From Botryosphaeria dothidea (lineage: Eukaryota > Ascomycota > Dothideomycetes > Botryosphaeriales > Botryosphaeriaceae): 64,000 nt of DNA. Below, piece after piece: positions 43,045-53,106 of this stretch; positions within the stretch are counted from its first letter, which is position 1, and every line of letters begins with the position of its first letter. The notes under the pieces are model-generated. The model made no database searches. It saw nothing but the letters and a program-made list of their open reading frames with translations, and was not told where the DNA came from. Location: the NCBI GenBank assembly GCA_011503125.2, contig WWBZ02000040.1, positions 2,852,001 to 2,916,000 of the forward strand, written 5' to 3'. A program made the translations under genes and the position numbers.

Positions 43045-45202
43045 TTAAGAAACATTTACCAGAGAAACGCCTTCACCGCTTGTCGAGCTTTCCGCTCTGG
43101 GTGACAGCCCATCCGGCTTGAGAGCCTTGACGGCCTTATCCACCTCTTCGGTGGCAATCTGTTGCCACTTCTCTCTCGTTCTTTGATCCGCAAGGCTGGC
43201 TGCATCGCCGACCTTTTCATACATTTTCCTCGAAATGTTCATGTTGATGTCAGTATATTCATCTTTGTTGACCTCGTTCTTCAAGTAAAGTGGCTTCAAC
43301 GCCGACTTAACCATGCGCTGTATCTCAGATTTGGTAGAATAAGACATATTAGCTCGCGTGGGCGAGGCGTCCTTGGAGCGAGGAGGACTAGCGAGTGCTG
43401 ACTGTTGCGACCCACGCCTTTTCCGGGGTGGCCTGTCGGCGGAATGCTCATTGTACTCGTGCGCAAATCGATCGTCGTCGGCGGGCGAGTATGGCGCAAA
43501 TTGTGGCGCGGTAGGGAATATTGGCGTGATAGTGGATGACAGCAAGGGAGACGATGGCCTCGCTAGCGTCAGGGGCGGCGGGGTCATGGCGCGAGGGGTG
43601 ATGATTCCCGAGCCGACAGGCGAGCCTATGGGCGAGGACATTTGAGGGGGAGATGATGGCTCAAATGCACGCATGGCTACCTTTTGCTGGCGGAACGGTG
43701 CAGATTCAACCGGCGTCGATGTTTCCACCTCTTTCAGAAGAGACTGAAGGAAATTAGATCCCGAGCTGTCAGCAGCTGATTTGGAACCAGGACGAACTGG
43801 TGCTAATCCAGTCGCAGCGGAGGCAGCAGCAGCAGCAGCATCAGCAGTAGTAGTAGCAGCAGTAGCAGTGGCAGTTGAGGCGCTTCCGCCAGCCGCAGAT
43901 GACGACTCGCCATTGTTGATGGTAGTAGGGACAGCGGTTGCGGTTGCACGGCGGGTGCAAGGGCGCTTCAATGCTCGTTCCGGTTCAGGCTGGGGTTCGC
44001 TCGGGGAACCGGACGGAGAATGCCGTTTCCTCCTGTTTGCTGGGGCAGCGACTTCCCTCGCCTTCTCGAACGCATTCCAAGCGCGAAGTTCGTCCTGTGA
44101 CTCGGGGGCTGGAGGTTCTGGTCGCACACGGCCGGGAGCCAAAAGGGCAGCGGCGTTTTGTCGAAATCGGCCAGCATCACCTTGCCGCTCCGCTGCTCGT
44201 ACTCTCGCCTGGTAAGCATCGATTTCCCGACGCTGAGCCTCGATACGCGCTTGGCCTGAGAGATCGTCGTCAAACGGAAAATCGAGATCAATTCCAGTGC
44301 GACGATTAACCTCCTGCCATACGCGGGCCCAGGAATCGACTCTCCTCCTGTTGGAGCGAATTGCGCGTTCACGCCGCGTAAGCCGAGAAGTGACTCCGGA
44401 GCGGTTATGCTGGCGTTCGCGTTCTCGCTGGCCCAGCGTATACGGGTCTTCCATGCAGCGTTGGCAGTACCATTCGCCGGCAGGCACCTCGTCGAGGCCG
44501 GCGCAGAAGACATGGCATAGTCTGTCGCAGCAGTCGCACAGCATCAGCTGGTCTTCGTCTCCGAAATCCTCGCATACTATGCAAGGCTCATCCAAAGGCT
44601 CGAGCAGATCATCGGGGATGATCATGGACGGGTCTACCTCAGCCACTTGCTGCTTGTCCTCGACGCCATAGGATGAGACGACGTTGCCTGTTGGATATGG
44701 CGTCAGTATCGAGCAATGCTGCAATTTCGTCTGGGAGCGACACAAGAACACTGGAAGCACCCACGGGCATGAAAGGCCAGAGCGGATAAATCGCCTTGGA
44801 TACAACCGTCGGTCGAACCAGTTCATTTTCCTGCAAGTACACCCAGTGCGCCACACGGGTGGTTGTCCACTTACCTCCCAGCTTGGCCAAGAGCTGAACC
44901 TCGTTGAAGCTTGCCCGGCAAATGGGGCAGCTGTTGGCACGCTCGACCCATGGCTTCAGACATTCGTTGTGCAGGTTGTGTCCGCAGGGCAGCAGGTGAG
45001 CGATGATTTCGTCGTCGTCGGGGAGTGCATCGTCGGAAGGATCGGGGTTGTTCGGCTGGTCGTGGCCCAGATCGGGTTGGGTGCTTGGGTGCGCAGCTTC
45101 AAGCGAGCCATCTGGGACAGGCGGAGCTTGGTCCTCGGTCGGTGGCGGCTCGGAGGGGTCAGAGAGCAGGTCGCCGAGACAGACAATGCAAGTCTCGGCC
45201 AT
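43045..45202 (-). CDS. RING finger plus PHD finger nuclear protein
   Basis: Model: complement(join(43045..44687, 44875..45202)), 656 aa. The N-terminal RING-H2 finger runs CIVCLGD, then CGHNLHNECLKPW and CPICRASF (residues about 5-100), with a long acidic loop between the second and third metal ligands. The 187-nt intron joins LAKLGG to NVVSSYGVEDKQ. The PHD finger follows: CIVCEDFGDEDQLMLCDCCDRLCHVFCAGL..EWYCQRC. A charged helical region, then an Ala/Thr/Ser low-complexity tract encoded by a CAG/TAG-type microsatellite, then Ser/Pro-rich sequence come next. The C-terminus is a conserved helical block (IQRMVKSALKPLYLKNEVNKDEYTDINMNISRKMY) reminiscent of the PHRF1-type SRI region. Likely a chromatin or Pol II-associated E3 ligase; the substrate is unknown. 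Confidence 0.88.
43826..43878 (+). repeat. CAG/TAG-type trinucleotide tract inside RING-PHD gene
   Basis: Imperfect triplet repeat of GCA, GTA and AGC units. On the coding (minus) strand it reads mostly GCT, ACT and GCC codons and produces an Ala/Thr-rich stretch of about 30 residues in the disordered middle of the RING-PHD protein. Confidence 0.85.
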
Positions 45203-46066
45203 GGGGGCAGGAGAGATGTGAAAGAGCGCAGGTGAGAGTCTCGCAGAGGGCGCGCATCAAGGTTCGCAGGCGTCGACTGGAGATTTGAATGGAAGAGGTC
45301 AAGAGGACTGAGCCGGCGCGGCGGGGATTATGAATGACGCTAGAGCGCTGCCCTAGCCGCATTAGGCTGCAGCGACCGCCTTCCGCCAGTCAGATGTCAG
45401 AACACGTGCAGTTTGGCCAGCTCCAACGCGGGCTGCACACGGCGCTGCCTGCGAGGTCATTTATCCGACTTCTGACTCGTGGGACTGTGGGTTGTGAGGA
45501 AGGGATGGGGCGGGATACGGCAAGCACAAGCGCACCTGCGAAACACCGCCCGGATGACGCTGGCGCCTACCCTACGCCGCGCTTTTCACTCAAGTGCAAC
45601 CTGCAAGTCGTCTAGCTGCCTACATCTTACCGCCTTGCAGCCCTACTTCCCGGTCGCACGCGCCGAGCTTCATTTAGCACCTCGGCCACGTCGCGCTGCG
45701 ATCCGACATTACTACGGTGGCCGTGGCTTCAATACGATCGTCTGCCAGCGCGGATCTCCAGGGCGCATCCACTCCACCACTGCCAGGCACGGGTGCGGAA
45801 AAGGGGACATTCAGGCGCGATGCAGCTAGTCCATGGGGTCGTGTGTTGGTGGGGCGCACAGCAAGTCGATCTCTACAAATCCTGAGAAGTTTGGTGACAG
45901 GGTTGTTCTTCATTCTTTGTATTCGTCCCGATCCGCTTTAGATTCGGTCGTAATTTTGGGGTTCTATCGACTGGAAGTCGCCGCAATGCCGTGTGATGAC
46001 CGGAACCCTAAGCAAAGAGAAAATCCCCAGGCACCGTTGTCGTAATTTTTCGCAAACTCCGCACCC
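45203..46066. promoter_or_regulatory. Upstream region of RING-PHD gene and 3' flank of RPL43
   Basis: 864 nt between two minus-strand genes. A plus-strand frame at 45553-45829 begins with a mitochondrial-presequence-like stretch (MTLAPTLRRAFHSSATCK) and could be part of a small gene. Its later part has no recognisable domain, and it is discussed under findings. An AACCCTAAG at about 46004 resembles a telobox. Confidence 0.4.
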
Positions 46067-46603
46067 CTAAACCTCAGCAATCTCCCTCAGACGGCGGATC
46101 GTCGACCTCGTGGCAGCCGCGGCGGGAGTCCTAAGCATTGCACAGTCAGTATCCATTTCCTCCAAAACTCCGTGCCCTCGTCCAGCTGCGCCCAGTGCAG
46201 AGTATAAATCGCCGAAACTTACGAGACGGTGTAGGCACCACCAGCGATGGTCTTCTTGCACGACCTGCAGTTCCAGATACCGGTCGAGTGGCGCTTGACG
46301 GTGACCTTGCCGCAGAAGGTGCAGGTGTAACGGGCGTGCTGGGTGATTTCCATCTACAGTGCTGTTAACTCCAATTCCCGCAGCTTGCGATTGAATGCTG
46401 TGAACTGACCTTCTTCACCTGCTTACGCAGGGAAGCACCGTAGCGGGTGCCGTACTGTGCATCGTTCAGTATTTGCGATACCTGCGCTCCGAAACGGGTG
46501 AACAGACCTTGCCGGTGATTCCGACCTCTGCGGAGACATTAGCGACTGCAAAAATCCAAGGGAGAGCGAGGGGTTTTGACGTACTCTTGGTGCGCTTCGT
46601 CAT
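46067..46603 (-). CDS. RPL43: 60S ribosomal protein L43 (eL43, L37a)
   Basis: Zinc-binding protein of the large cytosolic ribosomal subunit. Model: complement(join(46067..46130, 46223..46353, 46410..46454, 46508..46527, 46585..46603)), 92 aa, exactly the family length. Five exons, the first two only 19 and 20 nt. They spell [50 protein letters not shown], then [20 protein letters not shown] and the C-terminal [10 protein letters not shown] helix. The C2-C2 zinc ligands are CTFC and CRSC. High intron density near the 5' end is usual for fungal ribosomal protein genes. Confidence 0.97.
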
Positions 46604-47256
46604 CTTGTCGGTGGATGTGGGAAGGTTGTGAGGTCGAAGGTGTGGGTTGTCTGCAAGTCGTCCTTGACGAGAGATTTTGGCGAGGGCGCATTTCGCACTT
46701 GCCGTTGTGGCCGCCAAGCGTTTGCGAGCCGCTAGCGACCGATACGTCTTAGCGCGCCTCGGTCAGCACCATTCACCATCTGCTCTCACACATCCTTTCA
46801 GCCTGCAGAATCATTTTGCGCAGATCATCGGGCTTGGGAGAATGCCTGCTAAACTTAATTGTTGCCTCGAAAACTACTTGGAAGAAAACGTGCTTTGATG
46901 GCCCTTTTGCAATGCAGATACTGGCGCTGTGTCGCCATTTCGCTGTTATGACGTCGAGAGACGTCGCCGAGGTTCGGCCTGGGTGCTTCTTCATCTGATT
47001 CCTTGCTTTCCGTGTTCCTGTGTGCTACATACGGCCGGAGGTAATAGGCTTCTATCACTGAAACCCCTCATCGCTGTTCGTTTGAAGCTTCTCCTCACCT
47101 GACCGCTTGCACCGGCTGTATCTCTCCGTTTCGGTGTGCTTCCCCGAGATCACAGACCAGGTTTCCGTGGCGAGTTCATTTCCTCGGTCTCTTGACAAGC
47201 TTTACTGCCAGCATCTCATTTGATACCCAACGCAGCAATTCTGAATTGAATTCATA
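46604..47256. promoter_or_regulatory. Divergent intergenic region RPL43 / saccharopine-dehydrogenase-like gene
   Basis: 653 nt between divergent start codons. Frames on both strands are short and unsupported. No ribosomal-protein promoter motif could be assigned with confidence. Confidence 0.45.
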
Positions 47257-48850
47257 ATGTCCACCGCTTCGCGCCAGTACGAGCTCGTGCTCCTTGGAGC
47301 TACAGGTTATACGGGCAAACTCACCGCAGAGCATATCACAACCAGCCTTCCCACTGACCTCAAGTGGGCAATTGCTGGACGAAATGAGAAGAAACTGGCC
47401 AACGTCGCTCAGGAACTGAAGAAGTTGAATCCCGATCGGCCTCAGCCTGGTAGCTTTCCGAATTGACATCCAATGGTTGTGCACGTCTAACGTCATCACA
47501 AGATATTAAGGTGCTCGAGCTGAAGGGCGAGGAGCTCGATTCGCTCGCGAAGAGCACTCGTCTGATTATCACCACTGTCGGACCTTTCATGAAGTATGGC
47601 ACACCAGTCGTGGAGGCGTGTGCCAAGAATCGCACGCATTACATTGACAGGTGAGTTCTTCGTCTTCTACATTAGTGGATCTTGCTAATGTTGTCAGCAC
47701 TGGTGAGGTTCCCTGGGTTCATGAAATGATCAATAAGTATCACGACACGGCGAAGACCAATGGAGCCATTGTAAGTTCCGCTCTGCCCGTTTTCAACGCC
47801 AGTAACTATACCTACGTGTTTCTACCATGTAAATTTCTACTACTCGAATTTTTGGAGCTCGTTGTGGACCTTCCACGATCCCAAAAATACTCGGTAGTTT
47901 TGTTTACTTTTGTTGGCCCGCATCTGCAAAGGCCTGTGTGGCTGCAAAGAATACTGCCATCCACTAACGAAGCATGTAGATGATCCCTCAGTGTGGTGTT
48001 GATAGCGTCCCGGCCGACATCATCGCTTATGTCGTTGCCACACACATCCGCAAGACTCTCGGCCTGGGTACGGCTGAAGTTCTCAACGCCGCTGAAATGA
48101 AGGCGAAGCCTTCCGGAGGCACCCTTCTTACCGCGCTGTCCCTATTCGATCACTATAGCCTGGTGCAGATTGGCAAGTCCTTGTCTCCATTTGCTCTTTC
48201 TCCTGTCCAGCCGCAACCTAGCGCCTCCTCCCAAAGCATCATGTCTAAGATCTTGGGTGTCCGTCAAGACAAGGACCTTGGAATACTCACCGACTGGGTC
48301 CAAGCCAAGGTTGATGCTGCCATTGTCCAGAGGAGCTGGGGCCTGCTCGATGGTGGAAAGCTTTACGGTCCCAAGTTCCAGTTCAATGAGTACATGGCTG
48401 CCAAGAGCACTCTTTCTGGCGTCTTAGTCCACTTCGGCATGGTGTTTGGCATGGCGCTATTAGCACTGCCCCCCGTCCGCTGGGTCGCAAAGAAGCTCGT
48501 CTACCAGCCCGGTGATGGCCCTGAAATTGAGTACGTAAATTGCCGATCATCCCTGAGTCTCATGACTGATTCCTAGCAGGTCGACCAAGAATGACTACGC
48601 GAACTACAAGGCAGTTGGTATTGCAGACAGTTCGAAGCAGGAGCGTGCAATTGCCGAGTTCAAGTTCAAGGGATCCATGTACTACTTCACCGGACTGGCT
48701 CTTGCTGAGGCTGCCATGGTTGTCCTGCGTGGCGGTGAGACGGAGGCCAAGAAGCTGGGTGGAGGCATCCTGACACCGGCCACGCTGGGCGACGAGTACG
48801 TGGAGAGACTCGGGAAAGTGAACACTGAAATCCACGTCCAGCTGGAGTGA
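47257..48850 (+). CDS. Saccharopine dehydrogenase-like oxidoreductase (trans-acting enoyl-reductase type)
   Basis: Model: join(47257..47449, 47503..47650, 47698..47770, 47980..48530, 48580..48850), 411 aa. The N-terminal NAD(P) site is LLGATGYTGKLTAEH (residues about 12-26). It is followed by AIAGRNEKKL, IITTVGPFMKYGTPVVEAC, HYIDSTGEVPWV and CGVDSVPADI, the conserved order of this family. It differs from true lysine-pathway saccharopine dehydrogenases by its length and by a hydrophobic segment (LVHFGMVFGMALLALPPVRWVAKKL) that suggests membrane or lipid-droplet association. The intron between exons 3 and 4 is long (209 nt). The last intron ends TAGCAG, so two acceptors three nt apart both keep the frame (411 or 412 aa). 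Physiological substrate unknown. Confidence 0.88.
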
Positions 48851-49048
48851 AACCGCTGTCGGTCCCAAACCTTTAGCAACGCCAACCGCGAACATACGGG
48901 AGAGGAACATAGACACTTTTGAAACAATTGGCGCTTCGCCTATAGCTTATCTGGAGGATGGCCCTTTCCTGTACAATATTCACGATGCCATGAGAAATTG
49001 ATACACAATACCATCCATCAGAAGAATATTCCATTATCCATTCTGCCT

Positions 49049-49609
49049 TCACAACTTCGCCTTGAGCGTTCCCTCCTCCTTCAGCAATTTCTCCAGAGCT
49101 TCGATGCCAGCCTTGGACACTTCTTCGTCCTGCGCCGGAGTACCGGTGCTGCATCCGATAGCACCCAAGATTTCGCCATTCGGACCCTTGATGGGAATGC
49201 CTCCGCCAATGGTTGTGAACCTTCCACCGTTTGAATTGTTGATGCCGAAAGCAGGACCGCCGGGCCACACGACCTCCTTGTAAGCGGATGTGGGAAGACG
49301 GTGACCGGAGGCGGTAAAGGCTTTGTCAATGGCGATGTTGATAGAGGTGAGCTTTGCGCCGTCCATGCGCGAGAAGTGCAGGAGGTGGGTGCTGGCGTCG
49401 ACGACGGCAATGTTCATGGGCACGCCGATTTGCTTGGCTTTGGCTTCGCAGGCGCGCGCGGCGGCCTGGGCGGCGCTGAGGGTCAAGGTGGAAATGGACT
49501 GAGTGGCGGGCATGGCGGCGGTGGTGGCAGACGCGAAGGAAGAGAGCGATGGGAGGGTGCGGACAGCATGGTTATGGTGCTTTAGAAGGAGGGACGGGCA
49601 GACAGCCAT
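49049..49609 (-). CDS. GlcG/HbpS family protein (DUF336)
   Basis: Single exon, 186 aa. The core shows the family pattern: LTLSAAQAAARACEAKAK, PMNIAVVDASTHLLHFSRMDGA, INIAIDKAFTA, GGRFTTIGGGIPIK and GEILGAIGCSTGTPAQDEEV. Bacterial members bind haem or help degrade glycolate or aromatic compounds; in fungi the role is unknown. The first 33 residues before the second Met (MPATQSIS) have basic and hydroxylated residues and might be a weak mitochondrial presequence; an internal start at that Met is an alternative. It lies in a row with an amidotransferase on the same strand. Confidence 0.85.
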   Translation of the reverse strand: MAVCPSLLLKHHNHAVRTLPSLSSFASATTAAMPATQSISTLTLSAAQAAARACEAKAKQIGVPMNIAVVDASTHLLHFSRMDGAKLTSINIAIDKAFTASGHRLPTSAYKEVVWPGGPAFGINNSNGGRFTTIGGGIPIKGPNGEILGAIGCSTGTPAQDEEVSKAGIEALEKLLKEEGTLKAKL

Positions 49610-49938
49610 GTGGGACGACCGGGATCTCCACCCGACCTCGGGAGCTCTCCCGTGCGGCCCCGGTGACGTCTTTGTTCGATTCTCGCCGTGTGTCCGAAAT
49701 CTCCCTCGACAACAACCCCGCCAAATCTGTCAGAAGCATCCCGCGCCCAATCGGAGCATTCGTTTTCCACCGGAGCCATCTTGCATTCAAAATACACTTC
49801 TCCCACTTTCCCCGCAACCCAGGAGCCCGAGGACAAATCGATTCGCCCCGGAAATCTGTCAGCGCGCTACGCGCAAGCTCTGGCCGCCACTTGGCCAGCC
49901 TTTGCTCGACCAGAGGCGCCTCCGAGGGATTCGCGTCT
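49610..49938. promoter_or_regulatory. Upstream region of GlcG-like gene, 3' flank of amidotransferase gene
   Basis: 329 nt between two minus-strand genes. Overlapping frames on both strands are GC-rich shadows. No specific element seen. Confidence 0.4.
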
Positions 49939-50937
49939 TCATTTCTCGCCAACCCAGCGCAAAATCCGGTCAAATATAGCCACACCGTCCTGCTTTCCCT
50001 CAAATCTCTTCGAAATGGCTTCTAATTCCTTCGAGGAAAACCTTTGCGTGTACTCAGACGAACCTGCCAACGCTGCTTGCACAATTGCAGCAGTCATCTC
50101 TGGGTGGCCCTGAAATGTCAAGATCCTGTTGTCCGGAGACTTGAAGATCTGGTTTCTATGCGCCAGGGGCACAAATCCCGGCGCCTGCTCGGTGATCTCA
50201 CGTCTGTGGAACTCATGAATGTCCTGCAATGAGTTAGTATGACGTGGAAAGCAGTGTGTCCCTGCTGTGCGCCCAAAGATAGAAATTCCAAGCAGTGAGT
50301 AGGCTTGGGAAGTTGAAGCAATCGTCCAAAACTATGTTCTGACGACTGCTTCAACTCGCCCACGAGTGGTGGTGCGCAAACAGGGCGCTTCTTAGGATTG
50401 CGGGCTAATTTATGTCTTCCAGCGCGGTAGGGTTGCGGATCAGGCTTACCAACACAGCTTTTCCTTTGGCGAATTCGAAGAATTCTGAACCCTCTTTTGT
50501 CAGATTGAGAGAAGTGATACCAAGCTGACTGCATAAGCACTCAATATACACGAGAGCTCCAATAGAAAACTTACCTCTGGGCCTTCTTCCATCACGACCA
50601 GTTTTCCTCCGAGGGCGACATTAATTGCTTGATGACCCCAACAGATGCCAACAAGTTTGACATTAGATGAAGCCACCGTTGTCCGTATGAACTCCAATTC
50701 CTGCAGCACCCATGGATCCGGTGCATTGATATTAGCGGTCCCTCCGCTCAGGATCACAAGGTCATACGTTTCCACATCCGGATAGCTCTTGTCGTCAACC
50801 GGATCGTAGAAGTCCACAACCGACTCAGGAGCGACCGCAGAGATGATCTTCACGAACGAATCGCCAGTTTGAGGTTTCTTCTGTAGCGTATTAACCAGAA
50901 TCGCAATGCGAAGATTCGGCGGTGCTTTGTGTGGCAT
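49939..50937 (-). CDS. Class I glutamine amidotransferase-like protein
   Basis: Model: complement(join(49939..50223, 50450..50524, 50575..50937)), 240 aa. The GATase1 fold has its nucleophile Cys in VGICWGHQAI (residues about 100-110). LGGKLVV follows, then after splicing GITSLNLTKEGSEFF, and the His-Glu pair sits in FQGHPEM near the C-terminus, so the catalytic triad is complete. The family includes yeast YLR126C-type and plant/bacterial gamma-glutamyl-peptide-trimming enzymes. No synthase domain is attached. The 75-nt middle exon has an acceptor (AGTCAG) that must be the second of two AGs to keep the frame. The second intron is 226 nt. Head to head with a Dal5-type MFS transporter, 324 nt apart. 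Confidence 0.87.
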
Positions 50938-51261
50938 TTTGAAAAGGGCCCTTCAAATCTCGTAGTCCGCGCAGTTCCGTTCGAAGGAATGTACACAAAT
51001 TCCAGGCTCCGAAGAAGCCCTCGTAATAACCTGCTCTTAAAACCACTTCAGGAACCTTTGCCGATGGATATCAGTGCAGTCATGTTATCAGATAGGTCGT
51101 CGCACAACTGCGGAGAGTCTTTATCACTACCCCACAACAGGGATAGCAAGAGTGGGAGATCCGTCGGCTGATCGGCAACTACTTAACGGAACTACATTCG
51201 CCATAGCCGCCCTGCATTGCGACTTTAAGTTTTTCTTAATCTTACTTGACTATTTCTCGTC
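50938..51261. promoter_or_regulatory. Short divergent promoter, amidotransferase / MFS transporter
   Basis: 324 nt between divergent start codons, short enough for shared control. One TTATCAGATAGG (GATA and its reverse) is present at about 51087-51098, compatible with a GATA nitrogen regulator (AreA-type) site. That reading is inference. Confidence 0.45.
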
Positions 51262-52943
51262 ATGGTACTTCCAGACGGCAAAAAGACCCCCATGGACGAC
51301 CATGACCAGAGGCTTGTTTCGCGGACGGTCAGTCAAGATGGGGAAGTTGGGGAAGTTTTGCCGTTTGCGGCCCATTCGGACATCGCGTACGAGCTCTACG
51401 AAGAATCCCTGCGGATGGACCCTATTCGCCGGGGCATGCTCGCCAAAACGGTGCTCCGCAAGCTCGACTTCATTGTCTTGCCAATGATGTGTCTTGTATA
51501 CCTCATGTCCTTTCTGGACAAGCAAGCACTCAATTACTCCAACGCGTATGGCCTGCAAGAAGACCTTAACCTACACGGCACAGACTACAGCTGGGTCGCC
51601 TCCATCACCAACATTGGCTACCTCGTTTCCGCGTACCCTTCTAGCCTATTGCTACAGAAGTTCCCGATTGGGAAATTTGTGTCATGCGCCATGCTGCTTT
51701 GGGGAAGCATCCTGATGCTGACGGTTCTGGTGCGCAACTGGTCCGGCTTGATGGCCGTGCGTTTCTTCCTCGGCGGTGCAGAGGCATGCATCGGCCCTGC
51801 TTGGATCTTGCTGACCAGCATGTTCTGGACGAGGGAAGAGCAGCCGTTCAGGATGTCGTTCTGGCTTGGCTGCAACGGAATTGCGCAACTGGTCGGAGCG
51901 GGCCTCTCTTGGGGCCTAGGCCATGCTTCAAGCACAGTTCTCGCATCGTGGCAGCTTGTGTTCTTGGTAATTATATGTCGAGTTACTGCCCATCGAGAAA
52001 ATCGGTGTAGATGCTAACGGAATTAGGTCGTTGGAGCTATAAGCTTTGGTGTCGGCGCTGTTGAGTTCTTCCTCATGCCATCTTCCCCTAACGACTGCAT
52101 CTTCTTTTCCCACGAAGAAAAGGTAGTTGCCGTTTGGAGAGTGGCACACAACAGGATGGGGGTCAAATCCAGCAAAATCCAATGGTACCAGGTCAACGAG
52201 GCGGCGAAAGACATCAAAATCTACCTCATCGCCTTGCTCGCCTTAGCCATCGGCATCCTCAACGGAAGCGTCACAAACTTCATGTCCTCCCTACTGAAAG
52301 GCTTCGGCTTCAGCAGCGAGAAGACCCTCCTCTACCAGCTCCCCAACGGAGCCATCCAATTCATCGTCACCAGTCAGTCATCCCATCCCCCCACTGCCCA
52401 ATCTCCTCAACTAACCCATTCCCTCGCCCAACCTCAGTCGCCGTCGGCTACATCAACGAAAAAGTCCCCAACATCCTCTGCCTCAGCATCGCGCTCGGCT
52501 TCGTGCCCGGCATCTGCGGCATGATCGGCATCGCCACGATCCCGCTGTCGCACCAGACGGCGCTCGCCGCGTGCTCGTGGCTGCAGGCCGTGTTCGGCGT
52601 CTCGATCATCCTGTCGTGGTCGCTCATCGGCGCCAACGTCGCCGGCCACACCAAGCGCACGACCGCCAACGGCGTCAACTTCGTCTTCTACGCCGCAGGC
52701 AACATCATCGGGCCGTTCCTGTTCTTCGACCGGGAGGCGCCGAGGTATTTGACGGCGATCAAGATTTTGGCCGGGATGTATGCGGCGGCGATAGTGTTCA
52801 CGTCGGCCTTTGCGGCCGTCATGTGGAGGGAGAATAGAAGGAGGGATGCGAAGGCGGCAGGCGAGGATGAGCGAGTCGGAAACGAGCAGGGGTTCGAGGA
52901 CAGAACGGATGGAGAGAATGAGGCATTCCAGTACAAGCTGTGA
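51262..52943 (+). CDS. MFS transporter, allantoate permease (Dal5)-like
   Basis: Model: join(51262..51966, 52027..52372, 52438..52943), 518 aa. A cytosolic N-terminus of about 75 residues precedes VLRKLDFIVLPMMCLVYLMSFLDKQALNYSNAYG, the first helix and the NYxNA signature. Then come DYSWVASITNIGYLVSAYPSSLLLQKFPIGKF, GGAEACIGPAWILL and MSFWLGCNGIAQLVG. After the introns follow VVGAISFGVGAVEFFLMP, IYLIALLALAIGILNGSVTNF, IAVGYINEKVPNI, GANVAGHTKRTTANGVNFVFYAAGNIIGP and the tail EAFQYKL. This is the anion:cation symporter group (allantoate, nicotinate, tartrate, peptides). It is distinct from the first Dal5-like gene in the window: different intron positions and low apparent identity, so not a recent duplicate. 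Confidence 0.92.
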
Positions 52944-53106
52944 AGCTCAGGTGAGACACCAGCAGTTGGAATTGGCAGGACTCTAAGTTGATGTATTCAA
53001 GTGTAGACATGGCTCTCAAACGCCGGGATACGAAATAATGATAGCTCACGATGAAAACGAAACCCACCCACCGATGTTCTCGTCTCAGGCAATCTCTTTA
53101 TCAAAC

